Origin: Tardiphaga sp052076105
GTDB taxonomy: Bacteria > Pseudomonadota > Alphaproteobacteria > Rhizobiales > Xanthobacteraceae
Assembly (NCBI RefSeq): GCF_052076105.1
Contig: NZ_CP197245.1
Span: 5,146,001-5,210,000, forward strand
Length of the DNA stretch: 64,000 nucleotides
Direction: 5' to 3'
A program made the position numbers and the translations under genes. This document shows, in pieces, positions 34,598 through 44,400 of the stretch. Each line of letters starts with the position of its first letter. The first letter of the stretch is position 1. The notes beneath the pieces are model-generated. The model had not been told where the DNA came from. It saw nothing but the letters and a program-made list of their open reading frames with translations, and made no database searches.

Positions 34598-35221
34598 TTA
34601 GACGCCATCGATAATGATGAAGTCGGCCTCAGCGTATTTCTGGCGAATGGCTTTCGCAGTTTCGTATTCCGGACTGCGGTAGCAGGCTGTTGCTGTCGCG
34701 TGGTCGGCAAATTCCACCACCACATTACGATCCCGGGCGGCGCCTTCCATGGTTTCGAAAGCGCCGCCGCGCACGATGAACCGTGCGCCGAACTTGTCGA
34801 ACGCCGGCTTGGCCGCTGCGAGATATTCCGGGTAACGAGTCTCGTCGCGCACCGACACGCGGACAATCCAGTAGGCTTTCGACATCATGGCTCTCCAGTT
34901 TTGCTGTGATCGTTGTGGCGCGCCCTGCGTCGCATCGACCGCGTCGCGGCGGGTCACCGCATCAATGCCGGCGCGGGTCACGCCGATATCGCGCAATTCG
35001 TAGTCGCTCATGGCGCGCAGTTCATTGCGCGCCTGTTGCCGCTCGCGCGGGCGGCGCCAGCCGCGGCACAGCGCTGCGACAGCGGCGATCGCGACCAAAC
35101 GCAACATCCGGCCGCGCTCGGCACGGGCGCGCTGGACGATGCATTGCTTCAGCGCGGTCCATTGCAGCGGCGTCAGGCAGCGGACGTCATGCGCGTGCGG
35201 TTTGGGTTCATTGTCGATCAT
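34598..35221 (-). CDS. Composite ORF: DUF1127-like N-terminus fused in frame to a DUF1330 domain
   Basis: A 207-residue frame with no stop between two normally separate small proteins. The N-terminal part ends in a DUF1127 motif (ARNELRAMSDYELRDIGVTRAGID), a short basic stretch known in RNA-binding-like small proteins. The C-terminal part is a complete DUF1330 domain (SKAYWIVRVSVRDETRYPEYL to KYAEADFIIIDGV, about 95 residues). A GGAGAG site and two ATGs (34888 and 34885) at the junction suggest the DUF1330 part may also be translated on its own. Outer start: ATG 35221, with GAGGGGCGGAC upstream; the frame opens further to 35278. Confidence 0.75.
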   Translation of the reverse strand: MIDNEPKPHAHDVRCLTPLQWTALKQCIVQRARAERGRMLRLVAIAAVAALCRGWRRPRERQQARNELRAMSDYELRDIGVTRAGIDAVTRRDAVDATQGAPQRSQQNWRAMMSKAYWIVRVSVRDETRYPEYLAAAKPAFDKFGARFIVRGGAFETMEGAARDRNVVVEFADHATATACYRSPEYETAKAIRQKYAEADFIIIDGV

Positions 35222-35298
35222 GTCCGCCCCTCTCTGCTTATGCGGTAACGTTGGCCATGGCGGGTTTACCCGGCGCATTTCATCCCATAAAATGAATA

Positions 35299-35315
35299 AT
35301 CAAGATCATCTTGAT
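35299..35315. promoter_or_regulatory. Perfect palindrome ATCAAGATCATCTTGAT before the LysR gene
   Basis: Eight-base arms around one central C, ending 15 bases before the LysR ATG at 35331 and 78 bases from the divergent DUF1127-DUF1330 start. LysR proteins commonly bind short inverted repeats beside their own gene, so autoregulation is a reasonable inference. Symmetric ATC/GAT ends are also seen in many LysR sites. Confidence 0.55.
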
Positions 35316-35330
35316 CTCATGGAGAGATGC

Positions 35331-36251
35331 ATGGATCTGTCCGAGTTGCGTATCTTCCGGGCTGTGGTACGCGAAGGCGGCGTGACGCGCGCCGCGGAGC
35401 GGTTGCATCGCGTGCAGTCCAACGTGACGACGCGAGTGCGCCAGCTCGAGGACGATCTCGGCACGGCGCTGTTCGTGCGCGAGGGCAAGCGCCTGCATCT
35501 GACGCCTGCAGGGCAAACGCTGCTCGGCTATGCCGACCGGCTGCTGGCACTTGCCGACGAGGCCCGAGACGCGGTGCAGGACCCGCGGCCGCGCGGCATC
35601 TTCCGCCTCGGCGCCATGGAGAGCACCGCAGCGGTACGGTTGCCCGGACCGCTCAATGAATTTCACCGTCGCTATCCCGATGTGCAGCTCGAAATGCGCA
35701 TCGGTAATCCAGAGACACTCGCGAAGGGCATCCTCGCCGGCGATCTCGACGCCGCCTTCGTGGCCGAGCCGGTTGCATCGGCGCCGTTCGATCGCATGCA
35801 TGCGTTCGACGAAGAACCTGTGATCGTGTCATCGCCACGCCATCCGCCGATCGGCCGCACGGACAGCGCACCGCGCTCGGTACTGGTGTTCGAGAACGGC
35901 TGCCCGCATCGCAAGCGGCTGGAAGACTGGTATGCAAAGCGCGGCGAGATGCCCGAGCGCACCATCGAACTCGGCTCCTATCACGCCATGCTCGGCTGCG
36001 TAGTCGCGGGTATGGGCATCGCGCTGCTGCCGGAAAGCGTGCTATCGACATTCCCGGAGGGCAAGCGGCTCACCGTGCATCGCCTGCCGCGCGGAGAAAA
36101 TCACGCCGAGACCGTGCTGATCTGGCGCAAGGGCGCGGCTTCGCCGAACGTCCAGGCGCTACACAAAGTGCTGTTGGACACGCGACCGGCTCGCGGCCCT
36201 GCAGCCAAGCACAAAGCATCAAGCGTTAGCGCACTGCACAATGTGAAGTAG
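35331..36251 (+). CDS. LysR-family transcriptional regulator
   Basis: A 306-residue regulator. The N-terminal helix-turn-helix (ELRIFRAVVREGGVTRAAERLHRVQSNVTTRVRQLEDDLG) is textbook LysR, and a periplasmic-binding-like effector domain follows. The start is ATG 35331, with GGAG 8 bases upstream; ATGs at 35292 and 35319 are in frame but lie in the palindrome. RIFRAVVREGGVTRAAERLH and the effector domain resemble CysB/CynR-like members, but the effector is unknown. Divergent from the DUF1127-DUF1330 gene, a possible target. Confidence 0.93.
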   Translation: MDLSELRIFRAVVREGGVTRAAERLHRVQSNVTTRVRQLEDDLGTALFVREGKRLHLTPAGQTLLGYADRLLALADEARDAVQDPRPRGIFRLGAMESTAAVRLPGPLNEFHRRYPDVQLEMRIGNPETLAKGILAGDLDAAFVAEPVASAPFDRMHAFDEEPVIVSSPRHPPIGRTDSAPRSVLVFENGCPHRKRLEDWYAKRGEMPERTIELGSYHAMLGCVVAGMGIALLPESVLSTFPEGKRLTVHRLPRGENHAETVLIWRKGAASPNVQALHKVLLDTRPARGPAAKHKASSVSALHNVK

Positions 36252-36316
36252 ATTTACAACCCAGTCCTCCCGTGGCTAACGTCACGGCAATAAAAAGCAA
36301 ACGGGAGGAGACCTTT

Positions 36317-36919
36317 ATGAATCGCATCACCGCGATCACGGCCTGCGTCGCGATCGGCCTTTCTGCGTTTAACATGATCAGATCGGCATCGAGCCAATCG
36401 GACGCCTGGGTCACGCTGGTCGACGGCACCAAGATGGGCGACTGGGACAAGGTTGGCGACGCCAACTGGGAGATGAAGGACGGGGCGCTCGCCGCCGACA
36501 AGCTGCTCTCCGGCAAGGATCTCGCTTATCTCGTCAGCAAGACACCCTACAAGGATTTCCAGATCAAGGCCGAGTTCTGGACCGATGCCGAAGCCAATAG
36601 CGGCATCTTCATCCGCTGCGACAACCCGAAAGTGATCGACGGCAAGACCTGCTACGAGGTCAACATCTTCGACAAGCGGCCCGACCCGTCCTATGGCACC
36701 GGCGCCATCGTCGATGTGGCCAAGGTCAATCCGATGCCCAAGGCAGCGGACAAGTGGAACACCTACGAGATCACCGCCAAGGGCCCGAAGCTCACCGTGA
36801 TCCTGAACGGCGAAAAGACTGTTGACGTCGAGGACACCAAGCACGCCGCTGGCCCGATCGCCCTGCAATACGGCTCCGGTGTGGTGAAATTCCGCAAGGT
36901 CCAGATCAAGCCGCTGTAA
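36317..36919 (+). CDS. Secreted DUF1080 (LamG/concanavalin-like) protein
   Basis: A 200-residue exported protein. The start at 36317 follows GGGAGGAG and gives the signal peptide NRITAITACVAIGLSAFNMIRSASSQ. The rest is a DUF1080 jelly-roll domain (FQIKAEFWTDAEANSGIFIRCDN and TYEITAKGPKLTVILNGEKTVDVEDT), found in sugar-binding and 3-keto-glycoside hydrolase proteins. Catalytic residues are not evident, so binding or an unproven hydrolase role is possible. Confidence 0.88.
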   Translation: MNRITAITACVAIGLSAFNMIRSASSQSDAWVTLVDGTKMGDWDKVGDANWEMKDGALAADKLLSGKDLAYLVSKTPYKDFQIKAEFWTDAEANSGIFIRCDNPKVIDGKTCYEVNIFDKRPDPSYGTGAIVDVAKVNPMPKAADKWNTYEITAKGPKLTVILNGEKTVDVEDTKHAAGPIALQYGSGVVKFRKVQIKPL

Positions 36920-37023
36920 GCACAGCCATTCCTCAGTCCGGACGGAGTGATCCATCCGGGCTGAGCCCGTTTTACCCGCCCCGCCAAATGCTGCTATGAT
37001 GGCTCCAACCCCACGGAGCCCTC

Positions 37024-37941
37024 ATGAGCTGGCAACCATCAGAAGATCCGATCCTCGGCGACGCGCAGACCTGCGACGCGCTGGAGCTTGTGATCGTACC
37101 GCGTACCCGCGATCTCGGCGACGGCTTCCTCGTCCGCCGCGCCCTGCCCCATGGCAAGCGCCAGATGGTCGGTCCCTTCATCTTCTTCGATCATTTCGGG
37201 CCTATGCAGTTCATTTCCGGCAAGGGCATGGATGTGCGACCGCATCCGCATATCGGCCTGGCCACGGTGACCTATCTGTTCGACGGCGCCATCATGCATC
37301 GCGACAGCGAGGGTAATATCCGCGAGATCCAGCCGGGCGCCATGAATTTGATGACGGCCGGAAAAGGCATCGCCCATTCCGAACGCACGCCCGACGTGCA
37401 GCGCGCGAGCGGGCAGAAGATGCTCGGCCTGCAGAGCTGGATCGCGCTACCCAAGGGCTCCGAAGAGATCGCGCCCTCGTTCCAGCATTATGCCGCCGAG
37501 AGCCTGCCAACCATCACCGATACCGGCTTCACCGCGCGCGTGATCGCCGGTAGCGCCTTCGGCAAATCATCGCCAGTGTCGATGGTGTCGCCATGGTTCT
37601 ATGCCGAAGTCGCCGTCGAGGCCGGCACCAGCGTGCCGCTCGATCCCGACCATGAAGAGCGTGCGGTCTATATCGTCGATGGCGAGATCGAGATCGCCGG
37701 CGATCGCCATGAAGCACCGCAACTGCTGATCTTCCGGCCCGGCGACGCGATCACCATCAAGGCGACACGCAATACCCGCATGATGTTCCTCGGCGGCGAT
37801 GCGCTGGAAGGTCCGCGGCATCTGTGGTGGAATTTCGTATCCTCCAGCAAGGAGCGCATCGAGCAGGCGAAAGAGGACTGGAAGACCGGCCGCTTCGCCC
37901 ATGTGCCCAACGAACACGAATTCATCCCACTGCCGGAATAG
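37024..37941 (+). CDS. Pirin-family protein
   Basis: A 305-residue bicupin with the pirin signature DVRPHPHIGLATVTYLFDGAIMHRDSEG and the N-terminal GDGFLVRRALPHGKRQMVGPF; the iron ligands are expected at the two HPH histidines, the His in GIAHSERTP and a following Glu. Some bacterial pirins act as quercetinase-like dioxygenases or sense redox through iron. The ATG follows AGCCCTC with no strong ribosome site. Stands alone between DUF1080 and purC genes. Confidence 0.92.
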   Translation: MSWQPSEDPILGDAQTCDALELVIVPRTRDLGDGFLVRRALPHGKRQMVGPFIFFDHFGPMQFISGKGMDVRPHPHIGLATVTYLFDGAIMHRDSEGNIREIQPGAMNLMTAGKGIAHSERTPDVQRASGQKMLGLQSWIALPKGSEEIAPSFQHYAAESLPTITDTGFTARVIAGSAFGKSSPVSMVSPWFYAEVAVEAGTSVPLDPDHEERAVYIVDGEIEIAGDRHEAPQLLIFRPGDAITIKATRNTRMMFLGGDALEGPRHLWWNFVSSSKERIEQAKEDWKTGRFAHVPNEHEFIPLPE

Positions 37942-38007
37942 GCTCACTCCTTCATCACGCCGCCACCGGCCAGACGCCGGACGATTCTGCTTTCGAAAGA
38001 CCCTGAC

Positions 38008-38925
38008 ATGACCACGATGGCCACCAGCGATCTCCCACTCCCCAAGATCGGTCGCGGCAAGGTGCGCGATATCTATTCCGTCGGCGACGACCGCGTATTG
38101 CTGCTGACAACCGACCGCATCAGCGCCTTCGACGTTGTCATGAACGAAACGATCCCGATGAAGGGCGCGGTGCTCACCCAGATCAGCGCCTGGTGGTTCA
38201 ACCAGCTCGGCGGCGTGGTGCCCCATCACATGATCTCGGCCGATGCCGACGAGATCATCAGGCAGGTGCCGGCGCTCCAGGGCCATCGCGCCGCGCTGGC
38301 CGGACGCGCCATGCTGTGCCGGCGCACCACCGTGTTCCCGATCGAATGCGTGATTCGCGGTTACATTTCGGGGTCGGCCTGGAAGGAATATGCTGCGTCA
38401 GGCACGCTGGCCGGCGAGAAGCTGGAAGCGGGGCTGCTCGAAAGCCAGAAATTCGCCGAACCGGTGTTCAGCCCGGCGACCAAGGCCGAAACCGGCCATG
38501 ACGAGAACATCACCATCGCCCGGATGCGCGAGATCATCGGGGAGGAAGATGCCTTCACGCTCGAGAGCATGACCCGCGCCGTCTATAGCCAGGGCGAGGA
38601 GATCGCCCGCGAGGCCGGCATTATCATCGGCGACACCAAGTTCGAATTCGGCAAGGAAGCCGACGGCCGCATCATCCTGATCGACGAGGTGATGACCCCG
38701 GACAGCTCCCGTTTCTGGGCCGCCGACGTCTATAAGCCGGGCCAGCCGCAGCCGAGCTTCGACAAGCAGCCACTGCGCGACTATCTCGATATCGAGCGCA
38801 AAGCCGGCCGCTGGAACGGCGAAGCCCCGCCGCCGCCGCTGCCCGCCGAGGTGATCGACGCCACCAGCAAGCGTTATCTGGAAGCCTATCGGCGCCTGAC
38901 CGGGCATGAACTTGTGGTCAGCTGA
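38008..38925 (+). CDS. purC: Phosphoribosylaminoimidazole-succinocarboxamide synthase (SAICAR synthetase)
   Basis: Purine biosynthesis ligase joining CAIR and aspartate using ATP. The 305 residues begin with IGRGKVRDIYSVGDDRVLLLTTDRIS and include FPIECVIRGYISGSAWKEY, the SAICAR synthetase signature DTKFEFG and IDEVMTPDSSRFW. This is the longer form found in many alphaproteobacteria and fungi; a second, shorter purC may exist elsewhere. Not part of an obvious purine operon here. The 250-base gap after it holds no feature I can support. Confidence 0.95.
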   Translation: MTTMATSDLPLPKIGRGKVRDIYSVGDDRVLLLTTDRISAFDVVMNETIPMKGAVLTQISAWWFNQLGGVVPHHMISADADEIIRQVPALQGHRAALAGRAMLCRRTTVFPIECVIRGYISGSAWKEYAASGTLAGEKLEAGLLESQKFAEPVFSPATKAETGHDENITIARMREIIGEEDAFTLESMTRAVYSQGEEIAREAGIIIGDTKFEFGKEADGRIILIDEVMTPDSSRFWAADVYKPGQPQPSFDKQPLRDYLDIERKAGRWNGEAPPPPLPAEVIDATSKRYLEAYRRLTGHELVVS

Positions 38926-39175
38926 GCCCGATCCGGAAATCCGGGTGTGAACGACCATACACAGTTGGCGTTCGGCCCAAGGGTCCCGAACCGAACTCCG
39001 AGCGTCTGACCGTCCTTCCAGCGGACTGTCATAAAAATAGTCTTGTCCGTACATCTCACCGTCGTCTACCAGAGACGGCGGCGATTGCGCCTGTCGTGCA
39101 GCGCTCCTACAGGTTCGCGCGTGACATACTTTTGGCCCGCCTCCAGCATCCTCTCCGCCTTGAAAGTGGCCGCCC

Positions 39176-41368
39176 ATGGCTGACTCCCTTGTCAGCCCAG
39201 ATGTTTTGCGCGCATGGCGTAATGACGTGTTCGGCGGCCTAATCGCCAGCGTCCTCACCATCAGCTTCGGCCTGTCCTATTCGGTGCTGATCTTCACCGG
39301 GCCGCTGGCCTCGCTGCTGCCCTACGGCATCGCCGCGACCTTCATCTCTGCAAGCGTCATCGCCGCCGTGATCGCGCTCGGCAGTTCGTTTCCCTTCGCG
39401 GTCGCCGGCCCCGAGAGCTCTACTGCGGCCGTCACCGCCATCCTGGCGGCAGCCCTGGTCGAGCACATCGTCACGGCCGATGCACCGTCTGCCTTGCTCG
39501 GCCCGGTACTCATCACCCTGTCCTCGGCCACGATCATCACCGGCATCGTGCTGTGCGGCTTCGGCGTTACCCGCATGGGACGCGCGATCCGCTATGTGCC
39601 CTATCCGGTCATCGGCGGCTTTCTCGGAGCCACCGCCAGCCTGATTGTCGCCGGCGCCTTTCAGGTGATCACCGGCCACAAGCTGCAATGGGCGAACCTG
39701 GCAAAACTCGCCAATCCCATGACGCTCTACGAATTGCTGGCCGCCGCAGCCGTGGCACTGACCATCTATGCGACCTGGCATCGGTCCCGTAAGCCACTGG
39801 GCCTGCCGATGATTCTTCTCGGGAGCGTCATAGCTGCGCATCTCGTCTTCCGGATCTCAGGCGTATCGGTAATCGAGGCCCAGGCAATCGGCTGGACGTT
39901 CGCATCGCCGCCGAAAGCCAGCCTGACCTTGCCCTGGGCGTTCTTCAGCGACGGCTACCCATGGCGGGCGCTTCCCGGACTCATCGGCAATTTCATCGCT
40001 GTGATCTTCGTGACGGCCGTAAGCACCCTGTTCAATACGACGGGCCTCGAAGTCGCCGCACATCGGGAAGCCGATATCGAACGCGAGCTCAATGCGACCG
40101 GGGCGGCCAATATCCTGACCGGTGTACTCGGCGGCTATGCCGGCTGCATTTCGATCAGCCGCTCGCTCCTGAATCGCAACAGCGGTGCTACCGGGCGGCT
40201 TTCGGGCCTCACCGTCGCCGCGGCAGCCGCGCTGATGCTCGTCGTCGACCCCGCGCTGCTTGCTTATATGCCACGCTTCGTGCTCGGTGGCCTGCTGCTG
40301 TATCTCGGCCTAGAGCAACTTCATCGCTGGATCATCGATTCCCGTAAGCGGCTCTCGCTGCTCGATTACCTGTCGCTGCTGGCGATCATCGTCATTATTC
40401 TCACCTGGGGTTTCGTGGCCGGCGTGCTGATCGGCATCGTGATCGGCTGCACCACCTTCGCGCTCAGCGTGTCGCGAGTGTCCTCGATCAAATACGGTTT
40501 CGATGGCTCGGAGTATCGCAGTTCGCTTGATCGGTCACTTGAGGACCAGCGCACGCTGGCGGCGCATGGCCTCGAAATACAGGGTCTCAATCTGCAGAGC
40601 TATTTGTTCTTCGGCTCGGCCAACCGACTGTATCTGCACGTCAAGGCGCTGCTGCGCCGTCATCCCGAATGCCGCTATCTGGTGTTCGACTTCAAGCTGG
40701 TGACCGGTATCGACTCGTCGGCGGCCCACAGCTTCGCCCAGATCAAGCGCATCGCCGAAGGCCACGGCACCACGCTGGTGCTCGCCAATCTTCATCCCTC
40801 AGCCAATCGCAATTTACGTGCCAGCCTGTTTATCGACGAGGCCGTCAAGGTCATGGGCGAACTCGATCACGCGCTGGAGTGGTGCGAGAATGAGGTGATC
40901 GTCAGGCATCGCGGGCTCGCCGAAGAAGAAGCCAACTTGCGCGACTGGTTCACCAAGATCCTGCGCACGGCCGACGATTCCGAAGAACTGATGCGACGCT
41001 GCCAGCGCGTCGAGGTCGGCGCCGGCGAAATCGTCGTTCAGGCCGGCGACGCTGCCGATTCCATGCACTTCATTCTCGACGGCCGGGTCGGCATTATGGT
41101 GCCCGCAGGCGATGGCAAGCTGACGCGGGTACGCAGCCTCGGACGCTACACGACGGTGGGTGAAATGGGCCTCGTCGCCTATGCCCCCCGCAGCGCCACC
41201 ATCCAGGCAGAAATTGCGAGCGTGCTGTATCTGCTGCGTGCCGACGCCTTCGAGGACATCAAGCAGAACCATCCAGCCTTGAGCCAGAAGCTACTGACCT
41301 ATTTCGTGTCCGTCATGGCAGAGCGGCTGGCCTTTGCCAGCCGGATGATCGCGGTGCTGCGAAGGTAA
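39176..41368 (+). CDS. SulP-family anion transporter with STAS and cyclic-nucleotide-binding domains
   Basis: A 730-residue transporter. Ten or more helices (about residues 20-420; GPLASLLPYGIAATFISASVIA, VAGPESSTAAVTAILAAAL) form the SulP anion channel, with a STAS domain at about 470-560 (LVFDFKLVTGIDSSAAHSFAQIK) and a C-terminal cyclic-nucleotide-binding domain (about 610-700; VEVGAGEIVVQAGDAADSMHFILDGRVGIMV). The substrate could be sulfate, bicarbonate or dicarboxylates. The added domain suggests control by cAMP or another nucleotide, and its ligand pocket looks complete (VGEMGLVAYAPRSATIQAE). Orphan gene with no obvious operon partner. Confidence 0.9.
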   Translation: MADSLVSPDVLRAWRNDVFGGLIASVLTISFGLSYSVLIFTGPLASLLPYGIAATFISASVIAAVIALGSSFPFAVAGPESSTAAVTAILAAALVEHIVTADAPSALLGPVLITLSSATIITGIVLCGFGVTRMGRAIRYVPYPVIGGFLGATASLIVAGAFQVITGHKLQWANLAKLANPMTLYELLAAAAVALTIYATWHRSRKPLGLPMILLGSVIAAHLVFRISGVSVIEAQAIGWTFASPPKASLTLPWAFFSDGYPWRALPGLIGNFIAVIFVTAVSTLFNTTGLEVAAHREADIERELNATGAANILTGVLGGYAGCISISRSLLNRNSGATGRLSGLTVAAAAALMLVVDPALLAYMPRFVLGGLLLYLGLEQLHRWIIDSRKRLSLLDYLSLLAIIVIILTWGFVAGVLIGIVIGCTTFALSVSRVSSIKYGFDGSEYRSSLDRSLEDQRTLAAHGLEIQGLNLQSYLFFGSANRLYLHVKALLRRHPECRYLVFDFKLVTGIDSSAAHSFAQIKRIAEGHGTTLVLANLHPSANRNLRASLFIDEAVKVMGELDHALEWCENEVIVRHRGLAEEEANLRDWFTKILRTADDSEELMRRCQRVEVGAGEIVVQAGDAADSMHFILDGRVGIMVPAGDGKLTRVRSLGRYTTVGEMGLVAYAPRSATIQAEIASVLYLLRADAFEDIKQNHPALSQKLLTYFVSVMAERLAFASRMIAVLRR

Positions 41369-41410
41369 GAACAGCCTGCACGACGCATCTGAAACGAACG
41401 TCACGGCCGG

Positions 41411-44400
41411 CTACGCGTTGGGGCCGCCGGCACCGGCAGTCGAACTGGCAGGTATCGTTGCCTTGCGGCTGGCGCGCCAGTTCTCCCATCTTTGGACGAC
41501 GACGAAGAAGGTCGGAACGAACAGGACGGCAAGGCAGGTCGAGGCGAGCATGCCCGAAAATACGGTGATGCCGATCGACTTGCGGGCGTTGGCGCCGGCG
41601 CCCGTCGCAAGCACCAGCGGCAGCACGCCGAGAATGAAGGCGAAGGACGTCATCAGGATCGGCCTGAATCGCGCGCGTGCAGCTGCGACCGCCGACTCCA
41701 GTAGCGGCTTGCGATCATGCACATGCAGTTCGATCGCCACCTCGACGATCAGGATCGCGTTCTTCGCTGACAACGCGATCAAAAGGATAATGCCTATCTG
41801 GGTGTAGAGATTATTCTCGATCCGTAGCGCTGTGAGTACCGCCATCGGGCCGAGCAATGACAGCGGCACGGCCAGGATCACCGAAATCGGCGCGTACCAG
41901 CTTTCATACTGCCCCGCGAGCACCAGATAGACGAGCAACAGCGCAAGACCGAATACGTAATAGAGCTGATTGCCGACGATCTTTTCCTGATATGACATCG
42001 CCGTCCATTCGAAGCCCGTCCCCGGAGGCAGAGTCTTCGCCGCAATCTGCTCCATCAGCGCCATGGACTGCCCGGAACTGTAGCCCTGTGCCGGCAGGCC
42101 GATCACCGCCGCCGTCGGATAGAGATTATAGAGACTGATCAGCGACGGCCCCACGGCAGGCGTAATCTTCGCCACGGTGCCAAGCGGGATCATGTTTCCC
42201 TGCTGGTTGCGAACCATCAGGTTCTCGATGTCCCGGGCGGTCAGCCGGAATTTGGCATCCGCCTGTGTATAGACCTGAAAGGTGCGGCCAAACTTGTTGA
42301 ACTGGTTGACGAAGGACGAGCCCAGATAGGACGACAGGGCCGAGAACACCTGATCCGTCGTCACATGCAGGGTCTGGGTCTTGATACGGTCGATCTCGAT
42401 ATCGAACTGCGGCACCATCGAGCGGAACGGCGAACTGACGCGCTGCAAAGCGCTCTGCGTTTGCGCATTGGCTACGATCGCCCCGGTGATCGCCTGCAGC
42501 TTGCTGTAATCGGCATTGCCATCGCGCAGCTCGATCTGCATGGCGAAGCCCGCCGCATTGCCGATGCCCTGAATAGGCGGCGGCGGGATCACCAGAATGC
42601 GCGCCTCTGGAATCACCGACAGGCTCTCGTTCAATCCGACGAACAGCGAACGAAGATCCTGCCCCGGTCCGCGCTCGCTCCATTCCTTCAGGATCAGATA
42701 GGCGACACCGGCATTGGCCAGACTGGAGCTGCTGTCGAGCGCCGAGATGCCAGCAATAGTAACCACCTGCTCCACCGCTGGCGTCTTCGCGGCCAACTCG
42801 CTGACCCGATCGAGTACACGCTGCGTCCGGTCCAGCGCGGCGCCATCGGGCAACTGGACTGCAACCAGCAGATAACCTTGATCCTCGATCGGGATGAAGC
42901 CGGTGGGAATCCGGGACAGGCCGTAACCGCCGATCCCGATCAGGATCAATGCCAGGACAACCGAGAGATTGCTGTGCGCGACCATGCGACCGATCAGGCC
43001 GGCATAGCCCCGTTCGAGCCGATCGTAGACCTTGTTGAACCCGCGATAGAAGAAATTGCGCTTCTCCGGCGGCACCGGGCGGCGTAGCCACAATGCGCAT
43101 TGCGTCGGCTTCAGCGTCGCTGCATTGACGGCGCTGAGTAGCGCCGTAGCCGCGATGACCAGTGCAAATTGCGCATACATGCGCCCGGTCAGCCCGGGCA
43201 GGAATGCCGCCGGCAGGAATACCGAGATCAGCACAAGCGTGATGCCGATGATCGGAGCGAACAGCTTGTCCATGGCACTGATCGCAGCGTCGTGGCCGGA
43301 CATGCCCTGCTCGATATTGTAGGCCGCGCCTTCGACAACGACGATGGCATCGTCGACGACAATGCCGATGGCCAGAACGATGGCGAACAAGGTCGACAGA
43401 TTGATCGTGAAACCGAGCGCCGCCATCGCCGCAAAGGCGCCGATAATCGTCACCGGCACCGTGGTCGCGGGTACCAGCATCGCGCGCCAGTCCTGCAGGA
43501 AGATCAGGATGACCACCAGCACAAGCAGACCGGCCTCGATGAGGGTCTTGTAGACCTCGTTGATCGATGCCTGGACGAATTTCGTGGTGTCGAAGGGCGT
43601 GTCGTATTTGATGTCGTCGGGAAATTGCGTGGCCAGCGTGGCCATTTTCTTCTCGACAGCCTTTTCCACCTCGAGCGCATTGGCGCCCGGCGACTGGAAC
43701 ACGCCGATGCCGACGGCCGGTTTCTGGTTGAGCGAGAAGATCTGGCTGTAGGTCTGCGCACCCAGTTCGACACGCCCGATGTCACGGACCCGTGTGACAT
43801 CGCCATTGTCGCCGGTCTTGACGATGATGTCCTCGAATTCACCGGGATCATCCAGCCGCCCGTTGATGTTCAGCGTGTACTGGAAGGCCTGGCCCGCAGG
43901 CGTCGGCGGCATGCCGATCTGCCCTGCAGAAACCTGCTGGCTCTGCTGCTGGATGGACTGGATGACATCCTGCGGCATCAGCCCGCGCACCTGCAGCTTG
44001 TTCGGATCGAGCCATATCCGCATCGAATACTGGCCGGCGCCGAACACCGTCACATTGCCAACCCCCGACAGACGCGACAGCTCGTCCCGGATGTTAATCG
44101 TGGCGTAGTTGCTCAGGAACAGGCTGTCATAGGTCGCCTTTGGCGACGTCAGTGTCACGAACAACAAGATCGCCGTCGACTTCTTCTGAACGGTAACGCC
44201 CTGATTCTGCACGGCGGTCGGCAGCGACGACAGCGCGCTCGATACGCGGTTCTGCACCAGCACCTGCGCGAAATTGAGGTCGGTGCCGATCTTGAACGTG
44301 ACCGTGAGCGAATAGGTGCCGTCGGCGGCGCTGTAGGACTGCATATAGAGCATGTCCTCGACGCCATTGACCTGCTGCTCGATCGGCAGCGCAACCGTGT

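Noticed and set aside
38398..39261. A 287-codon minus-strand frame over purC and the following gap
   Set aside because: Antisense of purC; no credible start signal and no recognisable family.
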